A stretch of 64,000 nucleotides of DNA from Coniochaeta sp. PMI_546 (lineage: Eukaryota > Ascomycota > Sordariomycetes > Coniochaetales > Coniochaetaceae), in assembly GCA_021432605.1 (NCBI GenBank), contig MU271146.1:2666001-2730000 (forward strand), read 5' to 3'. Below the pieces are notes generated by a model. That model had not been told where the DNA came from. It worked only from the letters and a program-made list of their open reading frames with translations, and did not search any database. Positions 34,110 to 45,330 of the stretch are shown here, piece by piece. Every line of letters begins with the position of its first letter. Positions within the stretch are counted from its first letter, which is position 1. A program made the translations under genes and the position numbers.

Positions 34110-35936
34110 CGGGTTTAACGATTAGGTTATTAAAGTAAAATTTATAAGGTTATAATAAAGTCTTACTTCTTCGGTATATAATTTACTCGATATATTAAAA
34201 TAATATATTAGTATTAAACTTATTTAAAATTTATTTATTTTTATTAGTAATAACGTTAAATTTAATAAAAAAAGAGATTTAAAAAAAAATTTAATCTTTT
34301 TTTTAAAATTAATAATATAACCGGATCTCGATAAAATAAAAGTTATAGTTTTTAATTTTAAAAAAATCATAACGTGATTAAATTTAAAAGGTTTAAAGAT
34401 TTAAAAACTTTTTTTTTAAAAAAAAACAATAATAATAATAATAATTACGTGATTATTAATAATTATTATAAGCGGTATATTTGATAATCGAAACTAGTTA
34501 TAATTTACTTATTACCTATAATAATAAATTAGTTAAAGAATAAAAAGAAGAAAATAATAAAAATTACGAAAACGATAAATTTATAAAGGTAACCGTATCG
34601 TAAACGTATAAGTTATTTTTAAATTTATTAAAAATTCTTAATACGTATAATTAAAACTTATTAACCGTATTACTACCTTTATTAAAAAAATAATCTAACT
34701 ATAAATTAGTTAAAATTCAACTAATAATATTATAAATAATAAGTTATTACGTACCGGGAACTACGTTTTAAGTAAAGAAAAGATACTTTAATTAAATCAA
34801 CTACCTTTTGTTTTTAACTTATCTGGTGAAATTAAACGTTTATCGTAATGGGAACGTTATTATTAACGTATATTAGGTTTTTAATATTAGTTTTAACCGC
34901 TTTCTTTTTATTTAATTAGGTGTAATAACGGTTTTAATTGAATAGTAAACGAAGCGGAGGAATAAAAACTTTTACCTGACGAATAGATAAGGAATAAGCG
35001 AGGTCGGTCTTACGAGATAGCCTTTTAGAAAATCGTAAATCTTGTTTATACGGTCTAAGACGAGAATAGAACGATTTTATTCTTAGCTCTAAACGTTTCT
35101 AAAGCGTTTAATAAGATAAACTATTAACGATTTTTAAACGTCTTACGTAAGAAAGGCTTTTTAAGATAGATAAAAGCGTAAATAAAAAACTTTCTAATAA
35201 AAAAGACTATTACGGTACGAGTTAGAGGATAGCATAACCTAAGGCGCTAGGATTAATACGGATTAGTAGTTTTGCTATATCGGTCAAATATCGCCGCCGG
35301 TTCGTTAACTACCTACCCCTTTACCTTTCTTTCTTCTTCGTATAATAATATAGTTTAATAACAAGATTATTAACACGACATTGTAACAAAGACGTTAACG
35401 TTAAGATTTAACTATACCGAATCTAAGCCGATTAGAGTTCGGGCCGGGGTTTTATAAGGATTATTATTATCCCTTATCCTTTTTATCTTTTATTCGTCGG
35501 CGTTATACGAAAGCTTATAAATATACGTCGGGATAGAATCTGGAAAATTCGTTAACGATATTATTTTACTATTATATAGACGGAATAAAGAAACCGTAAC
35601 GAAATAAAAAAGTATACGTAACGTATACGAAATAGGTAAAGAAGTTAGGATAAAGTTCGACTTATTAAAGTATTAGTTTATTTACTTTATAAAGACGTAA
35701 AAATTAATCGAAAACGAATTACGTTTAAACGATTACGTAATAAAAGTTAGGCGAAAGGTTAAGGTTTTCGGTACGATATTAGATTAGAAGTTAAAAGATA
35801 ATTGTAAAAGAAATCCTTAATTAAAACTAGGTAAGAGAATACGTAATATAGTTATATAATATAGGTAAATCTGATTTTTCTTAAAGACAAATAATATTAA
35901 CGTATTAATTACGGATTTGGAATACCGAATACGATT
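34110..35936. repeat. Unclassified RIP-degraded sequence
   Basis: The first 600 bases are extremely AT-rich with homopolymer runs. From about 34,790 more CG-containing sequence appears, and 35,520-35,800 on the plus strand reads as a Lys/Arg-rich stretch that might come from a transposon nucleic-acid-binding protein. I cannot place it in a family. Confidence 0.5.
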
Positions 35937-36132
35937 TCCCTACTTACCGTAAATCGGGAGATGATCCCGAATTAGGTATTCGATAATAAGTAGTCTAATT
36001 TAAGTAGGCGCCAAAGGTTTTCACCCGACTCAAAACGGCTTCGCTTAAAGTACGGTTTCCTTTCGAAACGAACGAAGGTATATAATATAGTCTTAGTTAC
36101 CGTTTACTAGTAATAATAATAATAATAATACC
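35937..36132 (+). mobile_element. LINE 3' end, copy A (heavily 5'-truncated)
   Basis: About 195 bases match the last parts of copies B and C, beginning at TACTTACCGTAAATCGGG and ending in a (TAA)n tail at about 36,110-36,132. It carries the shared hairpin at 35,954-35,970. Severe 5' truncation with a simple-repeat tail is what target-primed reverse transcription of LINEs leaves. Confidence 0.75.
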
Positions 36133-39100
36133 AAATACGATTATTTATTAGGTTTTTATTTAGAAATTTATATAGTTAGACGAGTTCTCGTTAAGAAAAA
36201 AGATATATCGGTTAATAAGGTAATTTTTAACCGTCGAATAGGTTAATCGTATAATCTATTTTTTTAATACGCGGGAAGATATTTATATTAAAAACTTTAA
36301 ATATATCTTTTTCCAATAATAATTCGGAAAGATATACGGCCCGACCTCTAACTAAGTACGAGAAAAAGGTAGCCGAAACGGCGGAATAGTACTTATAAGG
36401 TCCTTAATATAAGGAAGAAAGAATTTTTAAGTCTTAGAAAGAAAGATAGGTATTCGAAAGGTAAACGAGAAAGACGAAGACTTACCGTAATATCGGGGAG
36501 AACGCGGAGAAAGAACCTATTAAAGATACGTTATATTTATACGACGGTTTAACGAAAACGGAAAACGTATTATTCGTCTAAATACGGACGGGTTATATAA
36601 ATTTAAATACGTTTTTTTTCGAAAAACGTATTCCGGAAGTTAACCCGGAATACGAATACGGTCAAACGTAAGAAATAATTAAATATATTATAACGTTCTA
36701 TTTTAAATAGAAGAACGAAAAACGTTAGTTAAAAGAACGGTTAAGTTACGACGATATAACGAAAGCTTTAAGAAAGAAAGACGTTATTTAATTCGTTAAA
36801 TAATTCCTAAGCCTAAGGAAGATTTAATATTACGACTTTATTAAAAGGTTATTAGAAACTTAAGCCGAAAGAAGCTGACGGAAACGTAAAAAAGAAAAAG
36901 ATAAGGGAATAAGAACGTAAAGGCGATAGATCGAAAACGGACGGATATTATAAGATTTTATAACGAAAATAATACGAATACGATTTAGGTTTATCTTAAT
37001 AAAAAAGAATATAAAACCGAGGCCGCGGGGACGAAAAAAGATAAACGATACGAAAGAAATACGATATCGAAACGAAAGGGAAAAAATAACGATACGGTTA
37101 ACCGTTTCTATTAAGGACTTATAAAATCGTAAAAAAATCTAACCGAAAAGAAACCGATATTAGAACGAATTTAATCTAATTATTATATAAAATTATTTCG
37201 TTTTCTTAAAAATAAGTTTTTTCGTAACGATACCGGTAAAAATTATTACGATATCTTTCGATAAACGATCGATACCGATACGAATAATACCGAAAATCGC
37301 TTTTACGCGAATAAGGTCGTTACGTTAGTAAGAATTAGTAATCGGAACGAAATTAGGACGATAAAAACGGGATACGACCGATTTACTAAAATATCGAATT
37401 AAACGCGAATCGTTTCGGTATCGGTATGGATATAAATGATAAAATAATCGAATTCGGTACGAAATTTAATAAAATTAATACGAATAATAATAATTTACGT
37501 AATATTCGTATCGATAATATTACGAAATTAAACGAAACCGGTACGAATAATAATAATTTACGTAATATTCGTTTCGATAACGTTACGAAATAAAACGATA
37601 TCGTTACGAAAAATAGTAAGATTGCTTATAACCGGAACGGGAAACGAAACCGGAATAACAAAATTACGATTAGGAAAAAAAGACGGACCGGTAACGGAAT
37701 TACGAATTATTTTATTAGAACGAATAATTTACGTACGTATAACGAGATACGTATTATTAAACTAAAACCGTAATTAATACGGGGTCGGAATAAAAAACGG
37801 TACGGATAGATTGATATATTTCCTAATTATTTAAATCGTCTAAATAACGAAAGAGAACCGATTACGTAACGAAAAATAAATCCTTATCGTTAAAAATCTA
37901 CGAAAGTTAAACGAAATCGGAACGAAACCGGATAAAAAAAAGATTTATTATATTATATATAACGATCGAGTTTTTTATTTTAATAAACGTATAACGGTCG
38001 TAACGAGAAAAGGTCGAATTTAAAACGAATTAATAAAAAGTCGAACGGGAAAGTTCCGGAAATATACCGACGTATTAAAGTTTTAAATATATTCGAAACC
38101 GTTTTTAACGTAAAATAAATAAAGGTCGTTAAAATATCGGGTCGAACTTAACGCGGGAAATATTAAAAAAAAAGGAAATTAATACGACGATACGGCGATA
38201 ACGAAATATAAATTTATTAATCGAAATTATATAAAAAGTTACGATTTTATAACGAAACGGATACGATTTTTGATAAAATCGAAACGATAGAAATATAAAG
38301 GTAAGGAATTATTAAAAGAAAAGAAATTAATAAGTAAACGGGACGAAATCGAAATAGTTTCGGTAAACCCCGGTAAAAACTAAGACGGAAAATATAAGTA
38401 AAATAATTGGCGGGGCCGGCCCGCGATTTAATTAGAAATCCGGGCGAAAACGAACCAAAACTATAAACCGAAATTATATAATATAGTTTTAAAAACTATA
38501 TAACGAAAACGCGAGGAAAAATAAACAAATTATATATTAAATTAAAACGCGGAATTAAAAAAATATAAATATTTAACTTATAAACGTATATAAGGTTTAA
38601 AACTATATAAAAACGTAAGGAAAGGAAAGTATACGTACGAATAAAGTTAGTTAGTAAAAAAGAAAGGAAAAAAAGAATTATAAAGGTTTAAACCAAATAA
38701 TTAAATAGGTATAAGCCGCCCGGGAAAGTATATACTTTAACGTAATTTGGCGTATTTTTTAACGCGAAAAAGGTACGAAAAAAATACGAAAGTAGAAAAT
38801 CGGTACGAAATTAAAACGATAAAAGGAAACCGGTACGAAACCGGAACGGAAAAGGGAAATCGGTACGAAACCGGTATGGCAAATATTAGCTAATATACTT
38901 CCTTTAAAAACCGGACGAATACGAATCGACGCCGATTAAAAGTTAACCCGATAGAAAAGGAAATAACGAAAAACTAGGGAAACGGAACGATAACGATACG
39001 AAGGAAAATAAAAGACGCGAAATAAAAAAGACTATTACGTATAAATAAGACGAGGTAAAAACGATACCGTAACGGAAACGGTTAAACGCCCCCGGGAGGT

Positions 39101-39325
39101 AGCCGGACCGGGGGCGGGACGAGGCCGAAAAACCTAGTTCCTTACCTATCGTAAATCGGGGGAAGATCCCGAATTAGGTATTTAACAATAAGTAATTAGA
39201 TTTAAATAAGCGTTAGAAGTTTTTACCTGATTCGAAACGGCTTCGTTTAGAATATAGTTTCCTTTCGGAACAAACGAAGGTATATAATATAGTTTTAGCT
39301 ACCGTTTACTAATAATAATAATAAT
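36133..39325 (+). mobile_element. LINE copy B (Tad-like), 3' portion
   Basis: Plus-strand DNA homologous over about 3 kb to copy C. At 36,540-36,700 a frame reads LYDGLTKTENVLFV, then IRTGYINLNTFFFEKR and NPEYEYG, resembling the C-terminal RNase H/CCHC-type end of fungal Tad-clade LINE polyproteins (pattern RTG-IGLNAFL-VPGV-P-C-CG). The reading is interrupted by stops, as expected after RIP. No reverse transcriptase domain is seen, so the copy is 5'-truncated. About 2.4 kb of non-coding sequence follows, unusually long for a LINE 3' UTR. It ends with the conserved hairpin (39,156-39,172) and a (TAA)n tail at about 39,310-39,325. A 63-bp unit is duplicated at about 37,479-37,604. Confidence 0.65.
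37479..37604. repeat. 63-bp tandem duplication inside LINE copy B
   Basis: Two consecutive units start TACGAATAATAATAATTTAC at 37,479 and 37,542. Copy C has the matching region once (about 61,680-61,740), so copy number differs between the two LINE copies. Confidence 0.75.
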
Positions 39326-39330
39326 ATAAA

Positions 39331-40670
39331 TAAATCTAATCTAATCTAATTTATAAAACTTTATATTATATAGATTAATTTTTAGAAAAAGGAAAAGAAA
39401 AGAATTTTTAGATCGGGATATTTAAGATTTCTTTTTAAACTAATTAAAAACGGGGTTTAGAATTAGATACGAATCGGATACGTTTTAATACCGAAACGGT
39501 TTAAGTTAAACGATACCGTTTACGGGAATCTTACTTTCGTTTTATAAACCTCGTTATAATAACGTTCCGTATTTAATATAGTTATTACGAGTTCTTTATT
39601 ATATTTTTCGGTTTAATTAACGTTCTAATAACGTTTTAAAATTATATTTATCTAACGTTACGAGGTTTATACGACGGTTTTTATATCACGTATTTCGATA
39701 ATATTTTTATCTTTTCGAAAGATCGAAAAACGTATTTTAATTATTTTGGTTAAATATTAAATTGTTTCCGAACCGCGGAACTATACGTTAAACCTAATAA
39801 ATATATCTTTTTTTTTTTAAAGAGGATTTAATATTACGACCTTATTAGAAAGTTACTAGAGACTTAAGCCGGGGGAAACGCGAGGAAAAGGGTAATGGAA
39901 GAATAAAAACGTAAGAAAGACGGACTGAAAATAAGTAAAGATTAATAAGATATTATAACGAAAATAATACGAATACGACCTAAATTTACCCCGAAACTAA
40001 TAAGGTATATCGGAAAGAAAGAAAATAAAAGACCGAAGCCGGAAAAATAAAGGAAGATAAACGATACGAGAGAAATACGATATCGAAACGAAAAGGAAAA
40101 GATAACGATTTTTAATAAAATCAAAACGATAGAAATATAAAAATGGGGAATTATTAGAAAAGAAAAGGTTAATATTAAGGTTATCGAGACGAAATCGGGA
40201 CGGTTTCGGTAAGCCCTAGTAAAAATTAAAACAGAAAACGTAAATAAAGTAATCGGTAAAACCGGCCCGCGATTTAATTAAAAGTCTAGGTGAAAACGAG
40301 CCGAAATTATAAACCGAAACTATAAAACGTAACCTTAGAAACTATATAACGAAAATACGAGGAAAAGTAAGTAAATTACGTATTGAATTAAAACGTAGAA
40401 TTAGGAGAATATAGATATTTAACTTATAAACGTATATAAGGCTATAACGAGGTTTATAAAATAGGGGTAAGATTCCCGTAAACGGTATCGCCTAACCTAA
40501 GACGTTTCGGTATTAAAACGTATCCGATTCGTATTTAATTCTAAACCCCGTTTCTAATTAGTTTGAAAAGGAATTTTAAATACCCCGATCTTAAAATTCT
40601 TTTCCTTTCCTTTCTTTAAGAATTAGTTTATATAATATAAAGCCTTATAAATTAGATTAGATTAGATTTA
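39331..40670. mobile_element. Inverted-repeat unit with 228-bp arms and chimeric centre
   Basis: Left arm 39,331-39,558 and right arm 40,443-40,670 are inverted copies, both opening TAAATCTAATCTAATCTAAT from the outside. The 0.88-kb centre joins two unrelated fossils: about 39,560-39,830 matches the Gypsy RT stretch at about 57,262-57,515, and about 39,832-40,442 matches LINE copy B with about 1.2 kb missing between 37,100 and 38,270 of that copy. No transposase is seen and I cannot find a convincing target duplication. It could be a non-autonomous foldback or long-TIR DNA element, or a rearranged composite. Confidence 0.6.
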
Positions 40671-42453
40671 CCCGTATTATATAATTATATTACGTATTCT
40701 CTTATTTAATTTTACTTAAGGATTCCTTTTATATTTCTAATTCTTCTTTCCAATTAAACTACCTAAGAGATACGATAACGGGCCGAAACGGTATCCGCTC
40801 GACCTACGGCGAGATAATTTACGGTAAATAACCGATTCGGGGCCGAAAATCTAATTATAATAATTCTCGTATTCCGGTATTAAACGACGATAAGTTATAA
40901 AATAATAACGAAATTAACGTCTTATTAACAAAACCTTTAAGATACGGTAAAAAAATAGCTAATCTAGTTTTTCCGGTTATTATAATTATTCCGACCGTTC
41001 TAAATCTAATACCCGAAATTATAATTAAAAAATTCAAGTACGTTGAAAAAAAACGTAAAACTTTTAAAACTTATATTAAAGTTCAAAAAAAAATTCGAAG
41101 GTTTTAACGATCGATTTATAAACGAAACGATTCGGATTCCGACTTTCTTTATAACGTTAAAATTAAGATTAAAAATATCCCCGAATTAAAGTTTAATTAT
41201 ACCGTCTAATAATATTAAGATTATTTCCGCGTATTTAAATAAAGATTTAAGGGAGTTAAATATAAATATCGTACTGAAAAAAGCCGTATTTTTAAAACTA
41301 TTAATTAGTTATAACCTAATTATTAATCCCGATAAAATCGTTACGTTTAAAACTAATAACGTTTAAACGAAAATTTCGACGATACCGATTAGGAAACGTT
41401 CGAAAAATAGATTATTATTTTATTATAAAACTATAAAAATCTCGAAACCGAAATAATATAAGCCCTAAACGATACTAAATAACTACCGAATTAGATCTTA
41501 TAAGTTTTCGACGTTTATTTCGATTTTTTCGAAAATAACTTTCCCCGATAAAATAAAGTATAACGGACTAACCTTTTTTACGTTAAATTTCAATCTAACT
41601 TAAGTATTTATATTAAGAAAACCGTTACGGTTATACTTTAGACCCGAGACGTTATAATAACGTTAACGGTTCGATTTGCCTTAGACGTTATATCGGGTTT
41701 TAAACGTAAGAAAAATAAAGATAATTTCGGTAGAAAATTTACTGAAAAACAGGCCTAAACCGGTAAAAGATTATACCGGGGTAATAATATGAAAAATAAA
41801 AACCGGGGAAATATTCGTACGTACAGAAATGATTATAAATACGGAATCTTTTAACGGGAAAGAAAGAATAATAAATATAATAATTAGGATTAACCTTTAA
41901 ACGGAAATAATCCTATCGATAAGAACGGTTAGTAAAATCATTATTATATTTACGATAATACGTTTTATTATACTTTAGATTACCCGAATAAACTGAATAT
42001 TTTTCTCGGGCTAATAATTTATTCCCGTAAAACCTTTTTGAAAAGATATAAATGAAAAAAAGATCGGTTTCGAAATTAATATAATTTAAACTTTAACGAT
42101 ATACCGGTATACCTAAAAATTAAGACGGACGGATAGATTCTACACCCCGTTCTATTAAATTATTTATAGATATTACTTACCGATTTTATATTCCTATCCG
42201 TATTTAATCTTAACCCGTAACCGATATATTCGCAGATTTGGATACTAATACGGAAATAAATATAATTAATACCGTATTCGTAATATAATATAGTTTTCGA
42301 CGAGGAAAATTAATAATACCTTTTTTTAAGGTAATAAATTAATTAAAACTCTTTATTTATAACGTTTAAGATATTTTTATATATATACGGGATTTACGCG
42401 GTATTATTAAAAAGATAATACGGCTTTATATTAGGGTTAATCGCGATCCTAAA
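40671..42453 (+). mobile_element. Gypsy element III, 5' part (fossil)
   Basis: Ty3/Gypsy fossil on the plus strand. An aspartic-protease-like region lies at about 42,230-42,450, and the region before it probably derives from gag. It is cut by the insertion of element II at 42,454 and continues at 56,571. No 5' LTR was found; the left end meets the inverted-repeat unit. It is broken, with many interruptions, and is the oldest of the three Gypsy layers by nesting. Confidence 0.65.
42449..42453. repeat. Target-site duplication of Gypsy element II (left)
   Basis: CTAAA directly before the left LTR equals CTAAA at 56,571-56,575 directly after the right LTR. Five bases is the usual Ty3/Gypsy duplication length. 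Confidence 0.85.
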
Positions 42454-42884
42454 TATAACGAATCAATACTCCTAAGTACTAACCGATATTAGGGGTCTGT
42501 TAACAATTAGTTAGGTACGTACAGTAGGTTATAATAAGATCGTATCTAGCCAAAAGGTAGATTACTATTTCAAAAAGGGGTAGGTAAATAAATATAGAGA
42601 ACTATATATTAATCGTTACAAAAGTAACTCGTAACTATTTAGTAGTAAAGACTATTTAAATATAAGATATTCTTCCGTAGATCACTTTCTTCGTAATAAT
42701 CCTTTTGGTTATAATTAGTAATTTAAGGCGAGTTAGCTTACCGTAATCCAAATAATCTTTTATTAGTAACTTATCATTTTATATATCTAATTACCTAATA
42801 ATCCCTTTATAATTAGATAGCCGTTACCCCGTAATAGTTATTCCGTTCCGCGTCCCGTTAGCCTAATAGGTACGGTTTGTAATA
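42454..42884 (-). repeat. LTR of Gypsy element II (left, 3' LTR)
   Basis: It matches the copy at 56,140-56,570 over its full 431 bp. Ends are consistent with a TG...CA LTR altered by transitions. The short purine-rich run next to it at about 42,885-42,897 (read on the minus strand) is a possible polypurine tract. Confidence 0.85.
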
Positions 42885-44227
42885 CGATATCTTTTTTCTA
42901 AGTTTTCGTCCCGAAAACTAAGGTAGATTACAAAATAATATTAGCGTTTACGTTAAGGTAAATCGCTAATCTTCTTCCTTTTTTATTTCCCGTAATACTA
43001 ATATAATATCTAACCGTATAGAAAAATCCTCTAAAGAAAAATCAAAGAAAACTAAATAACGTTATCGTTTAGCCGTTATAATCGACGAGTTAGGTTTCGA
43101 AATCATATTTTATTTATTTTATTATTTTCGAAAGATAAAATATAAAATATTAAAAAGTATAACGCGATATAACGAATATATATATCGCGGTCGGTCTTAC
43201 AACGGTTTAAGGGTTTCGGTTCTATCCTATAAGTTTAATAGCTTTATAAAGAACTTTATCGTATATTAATAGAAATAATTTCGCGTATTATCTAAAAATC
43301 TCGTCGCCTAGACCGGGAAAAGTTTGACGTTAAAAGCTTCTTTTACGAACGTCGTAAACGACTCTTTTAAATATAACGAGAGTTAAATAAATTTTTATTA
43401 CGTCTTAAACGTTTTCGTCGGTAAAAACGTTCGTTAGTTTCCCGAAAAGCTTTTATAATCTCTTAAGGTTTATAAAACCTCGACGATTTGGATAAAGTAA
43501 ATCGTTAGGAGTCCGACGTTATAATTAACGTATAGTTTTTTAGTATTTTCGACGTAATTAATTAGAACGTTGTTTTTAGTAATAGTTCGTTAGAAACGGG
43601 CTAGGGTATTGTTAATAATATTATTTATATAACTATTAATAGTTCGTTAGGTTCTTAATTAATTCTTACGTATTCTCCGAATTATTATAATCTTTTTATT
43701 TGATTAAATATTCCGTTTAGTATCCCCTTTTCTTAAAATCGAAGATTGTTTTAATTTCGTATTCTAGTTTTACAGATTTTATTTCGACTAACTTTTAAAG
43801 TTTAATATTAGCCGTTATTAGTTCTAATAATAATACGTAAAATACCGGGTAAATTCTTATTGTCTTTAGTAGGCGAAGTTTATAATTGGTATCCGATACT
43901 ATTTTCTTTAATCTCGAAAGGTTTAAGTTTTTTATAGTCTAACTTATCGTTTGGTCGTTTGGTTTTAATATTTTTTCTAAATAGGTAAACCTTATCTCTC
44001 TTTTTAAAAGTTAGTCTTTTTAACCTTTTTTCGTTATAATATTTCGCTATTATTTATTTCGCGAGTTCTAAGTTCTTCCGTAGTTTATTATACAATTTCT
44101 CGAGTTCTCTAATTATTACGAAGGCTTTAAATACGTCCCGAGATTAGTAAGGTATCTAGTTAATTTTTAGTTCGAAGCCGTAGTTTATAAAGAAAGGTAA
44201 ATATCCGATATTATCTTACTTCGCGTT

Positions 44228-44619
44228 TGTAACGATCTTAAGACGGGCTAAGGATCAGAAGGTGAGTTTTGTTACTTAGGGTAAGTAAGTTAAGGTATAA
44301 CAAGCAGTCTTTATTCTAGTATCGTTAAGACAAGTATCTTATTCAAAAGATAACCTCAATTGAATACTTAGATTGATTATTAGGTAATCAAAAACTATCT
44401 ATAGCGGAATCTAGAGAGACTCCTTCCTATATATTTATAGAGATTATAGTAATATAGTTGATAAGAAACTATTACCTATATCCTAATATATCTATTATAA
44501 AACTATTCCTCTTATTAGTTACGTGACCCGGGGTCCCTAACCTATATAGTACGATACGCCTTATATATCTGTTCCTTATCGATTGGCGGGGTTCCCTTCG
44601 TAACCGTAGGTCTATAATA
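44228..44619 (-). repeat. LTR of Gypsy element I (left, 3' LTR)
   Basis: It aligns without gaps to 50,624-51,015. It starts TGTAACGATC on the plus strand and ends in TCTATAA-type sequence, a TG...CA LTR. Confidence 0.87.
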
Positions 44620-44640
44620 TTATCCCCCTCCTCCTTCTAG
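44620..44640 (-). other. Polypurine tract of Gypsy element I
   Basis: Read on the minus strand this is an uninterrupted purine run containing GAAGGAGGAGGGGG directly before the 3' LTR. That position and composition mark the plus-strand primer of LTR retrotransposons and confirm the minus orientation. Confidence 0.75.
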
Positions 44641-44749
44641 CTATTATCCCTAAGGCCTAATACTCCTTATAAATAGTACCAATAGCCCATATAAGTTACG
44701 TCCGAAGGTTTCCCCTTCTTTATCGTTATCATATCTGACCGTAGTATAT

Positions 44750-45330
44750 AGAAGCAAACAAAATAGCCGAAAGCTTCGACCGTTCGTAAGAACAAACTCC
44801 TCCAAGTCCTCTTGGATTCCGATTATATCGAAATACTTTCGTATTCGAATTACGAGGAAAAGGGCCTTATTACTTACAAGGTCTCCCTTTCTAATCCTAA
44901 TCGTTACGTTCGTTATATCCGCGATATACTATCGTATTATAACGTATAGGAATTCTTAATCAGGAACCTAGAACGTATTAACAAATAGTTCTACGAATAC
45001 GAGCTCGCCCTCGAGAAGTTCGAAGAAAAGCGAAAGATCATAGATACGAAGATCGAACGTCTTCGTAAACAAAAGAAAATATAGTTTAAGAAAATAATAC
45101 GTATTATTCGTAAAAGTATAACGAATATAGAAGAATTGGAACGGATCGAGAAAGAAGAAGCCGATCGCGAAACAACGAGAATTACCGAGAACCGTCCGCC
45201 TTCTATTACGTCCTTTTCTTTTAACGACGACTTTATTTTAGGCTAGGACGTAGTCTACGGCGACGTAATATTATCCCTTTCGACTTTTAAAGTAATAATA
45301 CTACTATAATACGGAACTCCTATAACAATT
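44750..45330 (+). other. Antisense reading region inside Gypsy element I
   Basis: Between the end of pol and the 3' LTR, the strand opposite to gag-pol reads as a charged, helical-looking protein, for example FYEYELALEKFEEKRKIID followed by Lys/Arg/Glu-rich sequence suggestive of a coiled coil. It is part of a fossil and interrupted. Extra reading frames at this place, some antisense, are known in other Gypsy lineages. I cannot assign a function. Confidence 0.5.

Noticed and set aside
35937-39325. Reading the repeated ~190-bp ends at 35,940 and 39,141 as a pair of LTRs of a 3.4-kb element.
   Set aside because: Both end in (TAA)n tails, a third copy at 63,275 closes a LINE-like sequence in the same orientation, and no flanking duplication or primer site fits. 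LINE 3' ends explain them better.
39942-41037. Two 60-codon minus-strand open frames (39,942-40,124 and 40,855-41,037).
   Set aside because: They lie in RIP-degraded LINE and Gypsy remains and are hydrophobic only because the DNA is AT-rich.
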